Source: Ehretia macrophylla (lineage: Eukaryota > Streptophyta > Magnoliopsida > Boraginales > Ehretiaceae). From it: a stretch of DNA of 64,000 nt. Shown piece by piece: positions 11,229 to 22,600 of this stretch. The DNA lies in assembly GCA_037974665.1 (NCBI GenBank), contig CM075764.1:91332825-91396824 (forward strand), written 5' to 3'. Every line of letters starts with the position of its first letter. Within the stretch, counting starts at the first letter, position 1. The position numbers were made by a program, and so were the translations under genes. The notes under the pieces were generated by a model. That model did no database searches and was not told the DNA's origin. It saw nothing but the letters and a program-made list of their open reading frames with translations.

Positions 11229-12235
11229 ATTGTATACTTTATTTATTTTAAAAGAAAGTCAAAAGTAGCATTTAAAGAGTTTGTGTTGTTATTCTATACA
11301 TTTTAGCTGTGGAATTAAATTCTATTCAATACGTAAATAAAACTCCTGTTATTTAATCGTATTATGATTTTGTCTCTAAGTTCGGATAAATCTTTAGGAA
11401 CCCTATTGTACTGTTTGATCACCGTCTAAAAGCTTCTCAGTCCTCGTTAACTTTGCACGTGTTCTTTATTTATGATTTTCTATATCATGAAAAAAAATTT
11501 ATAATTGTGTTACTTTAGTTGTACCGATACTGTTACGGTACCACGGTACAGGAACTGTAACTGTAGCATTTTAGTGGGTACTAATACCCCCACTGTATGA
11601 ATTGGGCCTAAATTTATTACTAAACCGACACTGCACAGGTTAAATGCAGTCTCAACTATTTCTATATATTTTGTTTATGAGTCATGTTAGTGACTATTCC
11701 CTTCTGTTCTACTAAATGTATTGGCCTGTCAATTATTAACCAACTGTTGTGAAATTTGTGAATTCACATCAAAAATTTTATGACTTAATCCCCAAGTTGT
11801 ATTTTTATTATGGATTGAATTCCCTTATTGAGCTTTTGTTCGCTCACCACTTTTGCCTCCGGCTGCTTTCTTTGCAGTTAAAACAGAATAAGCACTACAT
11901 CTATGAGCAGGGTAGAGACACCCGAGCATGACGATTTAGTGACATGAAATTTACTTTATTGAATGTTATTAGGATTCGGATTGGAACTTTATTTGTGACA
12001 TTTGGGTTTGATTGTATTAATTTTGAGGATATGTTCTTTATGACTATTTGGATATTTGGTTTGTAATTGAATACATATAGTTTGATTGGAAGTCTTTAAA
12101 TATTTATGGTTTAGTGGCTCTGATTTGAGTGTTTAATAGATGTGCACCTAGCAAGCTTTAGGGATTTTATCCTTTTAGCACGCAGCATGTCACGTGCCGA
12201 GACAGTGTACAAGTGTTTAATTTCGGGGCATGACA
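10336..12235 (+). mobile_element. 5' LTR of the chromodomain gypsy
   Basis: 1900 bp, from TGTAATGACCGTCC to GGGGCATGACA. Closely matches the 3' LTR (22601-24555), with scattered substitutions and small indels. The 3' LTR has about 160 bp near its start (22620-22780) that are absent here, and this copy has a long (TA)n run. A typical R/U5 block (ttattgagcttttgttcgctcacc) lies at 11825-11850. Confidence 0.9.
11165..11223. repeat. (TA)n microsatellite inside the 5' LTR
   Basis: About 29 TA units. The equivalent place in the 3' LTR (about 23503-23522) has only an interrupted 'cgatatatatagatata', so the array grew after insertion. Confidence 0.9.
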
Positions 12236-12239
12236 GAGA

Positions 12240-12257
12240 TGGTATCAGAGCCTAGGT
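12240..12257 (+). promoter_or_regulatory. Primer-binding site (initiator Met tRNA type)
   Basis: TGGTATCAGAGCCTAGGT lies five bases after the 5' LTR end. The first 12 bases are the usual complement of plant initiator tRNA-Met. Confidence 0.9.
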
Positions 12258-12383
12258 TTCATGACATGCTGACCTAGGTAGAATTTGGGTAAAAGGGATT
12301 AAGTGTATGTCGTATTGAATTTACGAATAAGACTTAGTTTTGATTTTTATTGTTTAATAGAATATTGTTTGAACTTTTAGAAT

Positions 12384-13710
12384 ATGGACAATCCTACCGG
12401 AAGTCGTGGCGCGAAAAATATTCTATTGACTGAACTTGTTCCACAAGGCTATGTGTTACGTTCACGACGAATTCAGATAGATAGAAATCAAGTACCGGTA
12501 AACGGTCCTATTATTACTGCTCCACAATCTGTGACACCGCTGACCGAGGTATCGCTGCCCGTATCATCGCACAAGTGCCTCATTTACATTATGTCGCAGT
12601 GCCTCAGTCTACCCCGTCACCGCGACCAGTATTTGAGGTACCTGTTATTGTAACACAAACAGTTGTTCCATCGGAGCATGTTCCGCTGCCATCAGTTCCA
12701 CCATCATTGCTTGTTCAAACACCTTTGATTATGCCTACACCATCAACGATTTCAATTGCACAAGCTGACCCAACGTCTTCAGCCACACTGATACCTCAAT
12801 ATGTATATATGCCACAGTATATACTAGGACCTTAGTATGCCCCTACATCTATGGTAGAATCATAGTCTGTTCAGTGGCCTCAATAATTTATCAGCCCTCA
12901 GTTCATGCAGATTCCACCGATGAATGCAGGGGATATGAAGTATCAGGCTTTTGAAAGATTTATGTAGATGAATCCTAAAACCTTTAATGGAGAGGGTGGT
13001 CCCCAGATATCATCTGAGTGGTTGATAGATATAGAGGATAATCTTTCTACTTATGATTATGATGAGGATCGAAAAGTGCAGTTTGGTACACGTATGCTGA
13101 AAGGTGCAGCAAAAGAATGATGGTCATTGCAAAAGGATCAGATGCCAAATCCGGTCACTTGGGCTCAATTTAGAGGTACATTTGAGTCTAGGTTCTACCC
13201 TCCATCCTACAAAAGTCAAAAGTATCACTGAGTTTATCAATTTAAACAGCGAGATATATCAATTGAGGAGTATGGATTGAAATTTAATGAGATGTCACGC
13301 TTTGCTCCTCAAATGGTGTCAAATGAAAAAGTAAAATAAAAAATGTTTGAGGCTGGCTTGCGTTTTGAGATACTTGAGAGTGTGGAGGCCTATCGTCACC
13401 AGACTTTTCAAGATGTGTATAATACTACATTGGTAATTGAGAAAAGGTTGGGGATTAAGAAAAGACATCAACAAAAGCTTGAAAATAAAAAGAGGGATCG
13501 AACTGGTGATTCTCAACATAGGGGCAAACAATAAGGCAATGCACCAAAAAGAGTTGTAACCGTAAGCAAAGAGAATAATGCTATAGAACGATGTAATATC
13601 TGTTTAAGGAGGCATCCACCAGGAGTGTGTTGGTGGAAGAGTGGAGCATGTCTATGTTGTAAGTCTAATGATCATCGTATTCGAGACTGTCCATTAGTTC
13701 AAGAGTAGCC
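12384..13710 (+). pseudogene. gag: gag of the chromodomain gypsy (capsid and zinc knuckle)
   Basis: Starts with an ATG (MDNPTGSRGAKN) after the PBS leader. A variable proline/serine/threonine-rich section (to about 12900) precedes the capsid core NPKTFNGEGGPQISSEWL, ending in the RDISIEEYGLKFNEMSRFAP region and FEAGLRFEIL. The zinc knuckle CCKSNDHRIRDC fits CX2CX4HX4C at about 13655-13695. There is at least one frameshift near 12600 and many stops; stops inside conserved motifs (AKE*WSL, GKQ*GNA, QE*PQT) fit TGG, CAA and CAG changed by one transition. Gag would build the particle around the RNA. Confidence 0.8.
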
Positions 13711-13839
13711 ACAGACTGCTAGACAGGGCAATCAGCCTAACCAAGGTAGACCTGGACCACGCCAGGGTGGTCAAGATAGACGTGATAACCAGGGGCTACA
13801 AAATTGTACCCGACTTTACGCAATGACTCAAGGGGATGC

Positions 13840-14300
13840 TCAAGCTAATAAAGAAGTGGTGGCAGGTATTATACCTATCATGACTGAATATGCCTATGTT
13901 CTATTTGATACGGGTTCAAATTACTCTATGTCTCGCCTAAATTTGCATCTCTTTTAAATTGTCTCTGATGTGTTACCTAATGATATTTGTATTGAAACTC
14001 ATTTGGGTAATTCTACTATGGCTCGCACTGTATATAGAAACTGTTTAGTTAAAATTGAGGAGAGAGATTTACCTACCAATTTAATAGAGCTTGAAATAAG
14101 AAATTTTGATGTAATTTTGGGTATGGATTGGTTGTCTTCTTTCCACGGTCATGTCGACTATTTTGCTAAGAGAGTAGTATTTCAAATTCTTGGAGAAGCT
14201 AAATTTGAATTTGTAGGCAATAGTTCTCATGGTCCATGTGTTATCTCATCTTTGAAGGCACAAAAACTATTAAAGAAAGGCTACATCGTGGACACTCGAC
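13840..14300 (+). pseudogene. pro: Aspartic protease domain of the chromodomain gypsy
   Basis: The catalytic triad DTG lies at 13907-13915 within YVLFDTGSNYS. The protease would cut the gag-pol polyprotein. Just downstream two opposite frameshifts (about 13925-13965) break the segment; a different frame over that stretch gives [10 protein letters not shown]. The reading frame resumes at 13970 and continues through DVILGMDWL, the conserved second half of the fold, where DWL is followed by HVDY. Confidence 0.75.
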
Positions 14301-15280
14301 AGGAAAAACCTAAATTGGAAGACATCCCTGTTGTGAAGGGATTTCCTGACGTTTTTCCCGAAGACATTCCTGGACTACCCCCTGATCGAGAGGTTGAATT
14401 AGTCCCGGGCACTGCACCCATCTCTAAGGCACCATATCGTATGGCTCTGGCAGAGTTGAAAGAATTAAAAGTACATCTGCAAGAACTTTTAGATAAAGGA
14501 CAGATCCGTCCGAGTGTTTTTCCTTGGGGTGCTCCTGTGTTGTTTATGAAGAAAAATGATGGGAGCATGAGATTGTGCATTGACTATAGGGAGATGAACA
14601 AAGTAATAGTAAAAAATAAGTATCCATTGCTACACATTGATGACTTTTTTGACCAACTTCAAGGAGATCAAGTTTTCTCAAATATAGATTTGAGATCAGG
14701 TTATCATCAACTAAAGATAAGGGAGAAAGATGTGCCAAAAACAACTTTCAGAACTAGGTATGAGCATTAGGAATTCATAGTGATGCCCTTTGGGCTGACA
14801 AATGCACCAGTTGTCTTCATGGATTTAATGAACCGTGTGTTCAAGGAATATTTAGATCAATTTGTGGTGGTTTTCATTGACGACATACTTGTTTACTTGA
14901 AGAGCACTGAAGATCATGAACTACATTTAAGGGTTGTCTTACAAACTTTGAGAGAAAATCAGTTGTATGCCAAACTAAAGAAGTGTGAGTTCTGGTTGTC
15001 TAAGGTTGCCTTTTTAGGTCTTGTAATCACTGCAGAAGGTATTTCTGTAGATCGTCAAAAGATAGAGGCAGTGGTACACTGGCCGAGACCTACTAATGCA
15101 ACAGAAATTAGCACCTTTTTGGGATTGGCTGGATACTGCATAAAATTTGTAGAGGGTTTTTCAAGTATTACAGCACCCTTGACCCAGCACTTGGGAAAGA
15201 AAGTCAAGTTCGAATGGACCCCTAAATGTGAAAGTAGCTTTCAAGAGTTAAAACAACGACTGATAACGGCTCCGGTGCTT
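14301..15280 (+). pseudogene. pol: Reverse transcriptase of the chromodomain gypsy
   Basis: Motifs in order: [60 protein letters not shown] (first catalytic Asp), MPFGLTNAP, and FIDDILVY (about 14872-14895, catalytic pair). The catalytic residues are present. A TAG at 14768-14770 between YEH and EF cuts the frame; it is one of the few stops that needs a transversion (from TAT or TAC). RT copies the element RNA into DNA. Confidence 0.85.
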
Positions 15281-15810
15281 ACGTTACCAGAAGGTACCGA
15301 AGGATTCACCATTTATAGTGATGCTTCCATGGTAGGTTTGGGTTGTGTACTTATGCAGCATGGAAAGGTAATTGTTTATGCATCACGACAGTTGAAGAGT
15401 TACGAACGTAACTACCCTACCCATGATCTAGGATTAGCTGCCGTAGTTTTTTCTCTGAAAATCTAGCGACATTGTTTGTATGGGATTACATGTGAAGTAT
15501 ATACGGATCATCAGAGTCTGAAATATTTATTCACCCAAAAGGATCTGAATCTGAGACAGAGACGTTGGTTGGAACTTATCAAGGATTATGATATCTCGAT
15601 ACATTCCCATCCGGGTAAAGCCAACAAAGTAGCTGATGCACTCAGTAGATATCCAGTTACTAGCATAAGAGCCATGATTACTGCACAAGATGACTTGATT
15701 CGCGAGTTTGAGAACTTACAAATTGAAGTGATAAAGACTTCTGGCACCGGTGTATTGGTGCATGTCCTCGTACAATCTATTCTTTTTGAGAGGCTCAAAG
15801 TTGCCTAACG
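15281..15810 (+). pseudogene. pol: RNase H of the chromodomain gypsy
   Basis: Begins with [18 protein letters not shown] (first catalytic Asp), continues with the [18 protein letters not shown] segment, and ends with VADALSR at about 15630-15650. A TAG at 15464-15466 replaces a tryptophan codon in the LKI(W)RH motif by one G-to-A change. RNase H removes RNA from the RNA/DNA hybrid during reverse transcription. The inter-domain linker runs to about 15805. Confidence 0.8.
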
Positions 15811-15949
15811 TAAGGACCCTTATCTTGAAGGAATTCGAGCAGAGATTGAAGATGGGAAGGATTCTTACCTTTGCTTACATGATGATGAACCCTACATTTT
15901 GGTGATAGAATATGCGTTCTTGATAACCCAGAGTTAAAAAGGGAAATGT

Positions 15950-16826
15950 TAGCTGAAGCTCATGGATCTCGTTTCTCTATACACCCAGGAGGAACAAAAA
16001 TGTATCAAGATTTACGTGAGAATTTCTAGTGGAGAAACATGAAAAAAGAAATTGGAGAATTTGTGGCTAAATGTTTGACTTGTCAAAGGATTAAGACAGA
16101 ACATCAAAAACTGTCTGGACTCCTTCAACCATTGGATATTCCAGAACGGAAATGGGAATGCATTTCGATGGACCTTGTCGTGGGCTTACCAAAGTCACGA
16201 GAAAAGGATGACGCTATCTGGGTTATTGTGGATTGTTTGACAAAATCAACTTATTTCTTACCGATTCGTGTTGATGCAAAACTAGAAAAATTTGCGGATC
16301 TCTATCTCAAACGCATTGTGAAATTGCACGGTGTACCTAAGGAAATTGTGTCTGATCGTGATCCAAGATTTACTTCAAAATTTTAGAACAGTCTACAAGA
16401 TGCTTTAGGGACTAATCTAAGAATGAGCACAGCCTATCATCCATAAACCGACGGGCAGACAAAGAGGACTATTCAGACATTAGAAGACTTGTTACGAGCC
16501 TGTGTATTAGACTTTGGCGATAATTGGGAAAAATATGTAACTTTTGTGGAGTTTGCATACAACAACAGCTACCATGCCAGTATTCAGATGTCACAATTTG
16601 AGGCCCTATATGGAAGAAAATGTAGAACACCACTCTATTGGGACCTAGGTGAAAGAAAGATATTAGGCCTACAACTTGTAAAAGAGACCGAAGACAAGAT
16701 CAAAATGATTCACAAGAGATTGAAGGCAACCCAAGATCGACAAAAATGTTGGGCCGACAAAAGAAGGAAATACTTAGAATTTCAAGTCAGAGATCACATC
16801 TTCTTGGAAGTTTCACCCACCAAAGG
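15950..16826 (+). pseudogene. pol: Integrase, N-terminal and core parts, of the chromodomain gypsy
   Basis: The zinc-binding domain (HPGGTKMYQDL to CLTCQRIKTEH) precedes the DDE core: SMDLVVGLPKS has the first Asp and EIVSDRDPRF the second. The expected catalytic Glu in the TDGQxER motif is lysine (AAG at 16462-16464), a G-to-A change, so the enzyme would be inactive even if read. Stops occur at about 16027-16029, 16384-16386 and 16444-16446. The frame reaches SPTKG, where a solo LTR interrupts it at 16826/16827; the rest resumes at 22174. Confidence 0.85.
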
Positions 16827-19800
16827 TGTAGTGCGCCGAACCTAACCCTACGCTATAGGTCAAGTCCGAACCCGCTACTCGGACAAAGTCTCATCTGTAC
16901 CGAGGACTAAACTGGTACCTGCAAATAGTCACACGTAGTTCTAGAACCGCAAACAAACCCCTTATACAACCCAACTTCCAAGATTAATATAGTCAACCAG
17001 TTTCACAAGGCATCTGAGCCTTGGAACAACAAAATAGATATCATGCAAGCATGCAGGTTATAACTTTAACTTTAATTTCAAGTAATACATCTTAGTTATA
17101 AGCCAAGCTCAACAAGCTAACTACTTAGCACCCAAGCATGCAACAAAAGAATTAAGTCCACTATCGGTTATTACATGCCATCTACCTTTGCTAACCCACA
17201 TACAAGATTACAAGTTAGTTACAACCACCGAATACATACAAGACCCCAAGGTCTCAAAAGCACAACAACCAACATCTTCATTATAAACCACACATAATAG
17301 GCAACCTTATCACACAAGAAAGTCACGGAAGCTGATCTACTTGCACTTCTTCTTCTTCTTCTATTGCTATTAGTTAGGGATTCACCTCAGCTTCTCCTGA
17401 AACATGTTAAATGAGGAGTGAGCATCAATGTTACCCAGCGAAGGAGGTGATGCAACATACCAGGGCTTGCAACATGACATGCAATAGGATGTAAAACAAG
17501 GTAACAACATGTTCAACATCAAATAACATAACTAGTTAAGCAAGTAATTAACCACATATAAAAATGATACGGTTCACTTCTTGTCTTCAATCTCGAACCA
17601 CGAGTCGCGATCTTCAACCAAGTGCCGACAATCCCTTATTCCTCCAAAGTGGGGAACTTCGGATGTACCCCGATCTTACGACCCTTTCTCTTGAGGAAGG
17701 TCCATATGCCCAGCAGGTGAACCATGCCTCTGGGGTAGTAGAGAATACTTAACGAGAGAAATGGAATAGGTACCATGGTAGTCAAGGGAGTATGGCAAGC
17801 CCAATGTCGCCCGTGTTTCTCGACACTACTATGTCTGAAAAGGTTGCGCAACCCCGAGACAAGACCACGAGAATCAAGATAAACACATAACATGTAAGAG
17901 GGATGACAAAGTAGGCCACTCTCACAAATAACCACAATATGCACAAAGTCATTATATAAACATAAGGGAGACAATAACATATTTTCTTCCACAACCTCCT
18001 CAAATAACTCACTTACACTTTAGACAAGCATATAATTACATAATAACACCTTTACAAGCACTTATAAGCATCAAAATAGTCAATCACTACTTTTCCCATT
18101 TCTTTAACCATGTCATTCTTCTCCTATATACATTTTGGAGTTACAAAACTAATGCCCAATCATTCTACATCCGTAATGAAGTCAAAAGACACCTATCAAG
18201 GCCATGAAAACCCGTTTTGGAGGCAAATGTGATGCCCTGATTTCTCGCGAAATCAGGAACCGCTAAAATAACCCGATCCAAACCCGAGGCAAGAATACGA
18301 GGGAAAATGGACAGGTTTCCCACGTACTTAGGTCAACCAACATCTGCTTAAACCACTAAATATCCAAGTATTCACAATAATAAAAGCATAGTGGGCTCGA
18401 CATTACATCAACTCTTAACATTACAACCCAACATAACGCATTACAAAGTATGACTAACAAGATCATTATATAAATCTCTACATTGATTCTTATACTTGTT
18501 ACATTCTCTTGACAAAATCATAAACTAACACATAAGTCATACTTATACTTCTCTTGCACTTACCCAAGTCCTCGGGTTTACCTGTAGCATGCAAAAATAA
18601 GTGTGAGCTAAACAGGCCCAGTGAGGAACGACACGGGTATTTTGGAAACCTTATCTTGAAACTCTTTCGCATGTTGGATAACATATCATATAGATAATCA
18701 AGTATTTCACACTCGCATAAACACTTTGAGTACTCAAGTTAACATACACATTGTGAAACACTAGCTTACACGAAGAAACATGTGCGTATTCGTTCACGAG
18801 ATATATCGTTTTGACAAATAAAGGAAGAGAATAAAATACCACATGTCGTTGCATGAAGCCTCGCTATCACGAACAAGTAACATGAAACACTTAAACACTA
18901 GCAAACATCCATCCTTGTCACTTTCGATTGTGCACTCTAGATCATATAATATGAACGATAAAGCTATAAACCACGTTATAAGGATACTGCTCATAGTTTA
19001 TTGATGCCAACCCATATAGCCCCTTTCACGATCTCATTGCATTCACTTCACCTTCGCATATTGGTACTCCGGATGTACCTACCTAGACACCCCATTCTCT
19101 ATGGCCTTTTCCGACCACACGAGAATAGTGTTAGACTATGGTAGTCGTGCAATTACCCGCAAGCCCTATGTCACCCGGCACGACACGACGCTACCCAGTA
19201 TCGCTCAAGGTTGCAACCTTACGTTAAAGGGAATCCACCCAACGAGATAAGGGAATCCACCTAACCTTACGAATCTACGACCCAAGCTCGAAATGATATA
19301 CGTGGATCATATGAGAAGGGAATAGCATATGATAGTCAAGTTAGCACCGACAAGCCCTATGCTGCACAGTGTTCTAAGACACTACCATAGCAATGCATCG
19401 CTTATACACATGCATACACATATAACACATAGTTCGCATTCGCATTCACATCGTAACACATCTCATTTAATCACGTTTCACGTACTTATACCAAAATAAG
19501 GTTGTCACACATTCACAATAATCATTTAACATCGTATTTAGTGGAAAAGTATAGTAGGACATGCTACCAAGGCAACACAAAGGAAAATAACACAATAGGA
19601 AGCATGAAGACTCATCCAATCGAGAAATATTAATCCACAAAGCAAGCATGCTTAACCAAGTAAAGATAGGTTCATAACACAATGGTCCAACTTAATCATT
19701 TTCATTACCTATTCTCCCGACCTCCAAATAATCTGCTTTTGGTATAGAATTAAAGCTCTTCGAAAGTAGATAACTCGAGAATCAATTGGATGTCAATTCA

Positions 19801-22173
19801 AAGTTAAATTGATAAAGTTATGATCAAAATAGTGCAAGCAATACTTCAAACAAAACAATGGAATTTAGAACAACTTGCATAACTCTGCACTAGCTTATCT
19901 TAATCAATTAATTTACCTATCTTTCCAAACTCCAATTAATATGATTTTAGTCTAGAATTGAAGCTTATCAAAAGTATATAACTTTAGAATCAAACAGATC
20001 TCAATTCAGAGTTGAAATGAGTGAGATATGACCTTTTGAAAATTATTGCGCAAAGCTGAAAAAGAACCATCCGTTCGACATAGCCCTCATATGGGTGACC
20101 GGATCCGACCTGAATTGCCCGATAGAGAGTTGCCGTCCGGTCGACATAGCATGCATCAGGGCGACCAGATCCAACCTATATCACGCGGATCCGACCTAAA
20201 ACACACGAATTTCATGATTTTTGAACCAAACTCTTGCTCTAATCATGCAAAACCATAAGAACACTTATAAAACATCTTTAGGCTATCAAAACATGATAAT
20301 TTAACCATGGAAACACTTCCAAATCATCAACATAGCTCACATACATGATATTCTATATAAACCATAGAAACATGCACAAACACTTGATTTTCATGTAAGA
20401 CTAGCTATATATGCATTGTTTACTCTTTACTTAGCTCAAGAACACACACAAAAACACCAAGCTAGCAACATATAACTACCAATGACCATATAACTCATCT
20501 TCAAAACAACAAATAAACTCAAGAACACATAAATGGCTCATCAACTCCATTTTTCTCATAGATTCAACTATAACAAGCATCGATAACACATGTTCTAGTA
20601 TTAACATCACCAAATAAACACAAACATGCAAGAACATGAAATTTCTTCACCTTAGAAATGTTGAACAAAGAGAAACTAATCCAATAGAAAGCTAGAGCAC
20701 ACTTAGGAAAGATCAAATCCACAAGCTTGGCCTTTGATTCCACCTCAAACAAGCTTAAAATGCAAGAAATGACTATTTGAAAACCCTAGGGGTGGAGCAG
20801 CTGAAGTGGGCTTGGATTTGTGACTAAATTGCCTAGCTATTTTCATCCTTATTACTAAAATACCCTTGATAAAACCCTAAAAATGCAGATGACTAGAAAC
20901 TCTTCATATTTTGCTCATATGACCCTTATACCCTTTCTAGAAGATTGGTTAATGTGAAAAGACTATTTTACCCCTCTAGCAATTTATGGGTGAAATAAGC
21001 TCAAAATCATACAGAATGTAAATTTGAATGCACAAATATGTTCAAGTATTAGAATGAGCATTTTAAATGTATGTGATGAATGTTGGGGTCTCACAACAAA
21101 AGCTTGGGAAGACCCCGAGTGAGTTTTAACTACAACTACCCTATTCGGACCCTAATTTCATGCAACGAAAGCACCAAAAGTGCTTTTATACCCCAAGAAT
21201 GCCTAATCCAAAGCTCAAACGTGCCCGAATTGCATTATATGGAAAATCTCATTTTTAAAGTTAGCTACTTTTACAATTTTGCTAAATTTCGGGTGATTCA
21301 ACTTCACGTGACCTCCCAACTAGTTTCACTAAAGTCTAGAGTACCTAAGGAAGCCTCAATTCATTCTATTTAGCAAGTTTTATCAAAACCCTAAGTTTTG
21401 GCACTATTTATCATCTCTTTCATGCATTTCAAGCTTTAACCATGGAACAAGCCAACAAGTTCTACATTCTAGGTCTTGATAGCATAAATAAGCAATATAC
21501 AACAATATATGGACATTATATAAGCTAATAACATCAATTAAAGAAAATTCATAATGTGAACATAAACTTTAAACAACAAAATATGCAACTCCCTCACAAT
21601 TTTGTAGGTGCAAGCAAGTTGTAGAAGTCCCCTAGTGCTCCAAACTTCTTCTAGTCTAAGCCAAAGGACCAAATTCATGCACAAAAATTGAAGAAAATCC
21701 TCCTCCTTGCACCTTGTGGCTGTCGGGTTCTTGGGGGACTTTTGGGTAGTTTTAGCTTTTGATTTTATGAGTATATGGTGTATATATGTAATATGTTGAG
21801 TATATGTATGAGTAAGTTATATAATATTAGGTCAGATGTTATAAAAACTAAGTCAAATTGGCTTAAAACTCCAATTAAATGTTAACTTAAGTCAAACTAA
21901 TGTTTCTACATACATAACACTATTCAACCGAAGCAAAAAATATTTTTCAAACGCATACTCCCGGCCCCAAAGCTCAAAAACTACCATTTCTTGACTCCTT
22001 TTACATGTTATGTGGTTTAGAAAAATATTAAATTGAGCATTTAAAACATTAATTTTTTTTATGAATAGTGCCTAATAGTAACACAATTAAACAAGAAAAG
22101 AAATGCATATAAAATGCTTAAGTAATTATGCAACAGTTATATAAAAGATGTGATGAAATTCCCGGGCGACACA
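16827..22173 (-). mobile_element. Solo LTR inserted in the integrase, itself interrupted
   Basis: On the minus strand it starts TGTGTCGCCCGGG at 22173 and ends TTCGGCGCACTACA at 16827. It is flanked by the exact 5 bp duplication aaagg (16822-16826 and 22174-22178), and removing LTR plus one copy restores the integrase reading frame. About 2.47 kb of its own sequence remains after subtracting the nested LTR at 18228-21095. The block around 17390-17450 resembles the R/U5 region of the other LTRs. No internal coding domain is present. Confidence 0.85.
18228..21095 (-). mobile_element. Second solo LTR nested inside the first
   Basis: On the minus strand it starts TGTGAGACCCCAACA at 21095 and ends GGGCATCACA at 18228 (2868 bp). 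Flanking 5-mers are gcaaa (18223-18227) and acaaa (21096-21100), four of five alike, so the duplication is slightly eroded. R/U5-like text (cctcactgggcctgtttagctcac on the minus strand) is at about 18605-18630. No PBS, PPT or protein domain. Confidence 0.75.
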
Positions 22174-22560
22174 AAAGGGGTAGTAAGATTTGGAAAACGA
22201 GGAAAGTTAAATGCTCGTTTTATTGGGCCATTTCAGATTTTGGAAAAATTAAGCCTATTGACTTATAGACTTGCTCTACCATCTTCCTTGGCCGGCATTC
22301 ATGATGTATTTCATGTGTCGCAGCTCAGAAAATATGTATACGATCCTAGCCACGTACTTCAACATGAGCAACTTCACATTAATAAAGATCTTACCTTTGA
22401 GGATAAACCCATTGGCATTGTAGATCGCAAAGATCAACTGTTGAGACACCGCACTATTCCTTTCGTGAAGATTCAATGGCAAGGTCAAACACCAAGGGAA
22501 GCTACATAGGAACCGGAGCATGAAGCAATAGCAAAGTATCCCTTCCATTTCATTGATTAA
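22174..22560 (+). pseudogene. pol: Integrase C-terminus and chromodomain (continuation after the insert)
   Basis: After the duplicated aaagg the frame continues as RFGKRGKLNARFIGPFQIL, then HDVFHVSQLRKYVYDPSHV, the usual gypsy integrase C-terminal block. A chromodomain-like tail follows (IVDRKDQLLRHRTIPFVKI, then QWQGQTPREAT). The stop at 22507-22509 lies where the family has tryptophan (AT*EPEHE), again a G-to-A change; a further 15 or so codons lead to a TAA near 22558. The polypurine tract comes directly after. Confidence 0.85.
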
Positions 22561-22586
22561 GGTAAGTTTCGAGGACAAAACTTTTA

Positions 22587-22600
22587 TAAGGGAGGGAAGA
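22587..22600 (+). promoter_or_regulatory. Polypurine tract
   Basis: The purine-rich run ataagggagggaaga sits directly before the 3' LTR start at 22601. It would prime plus-strand DNA synthesis. Confidence 0.85.
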
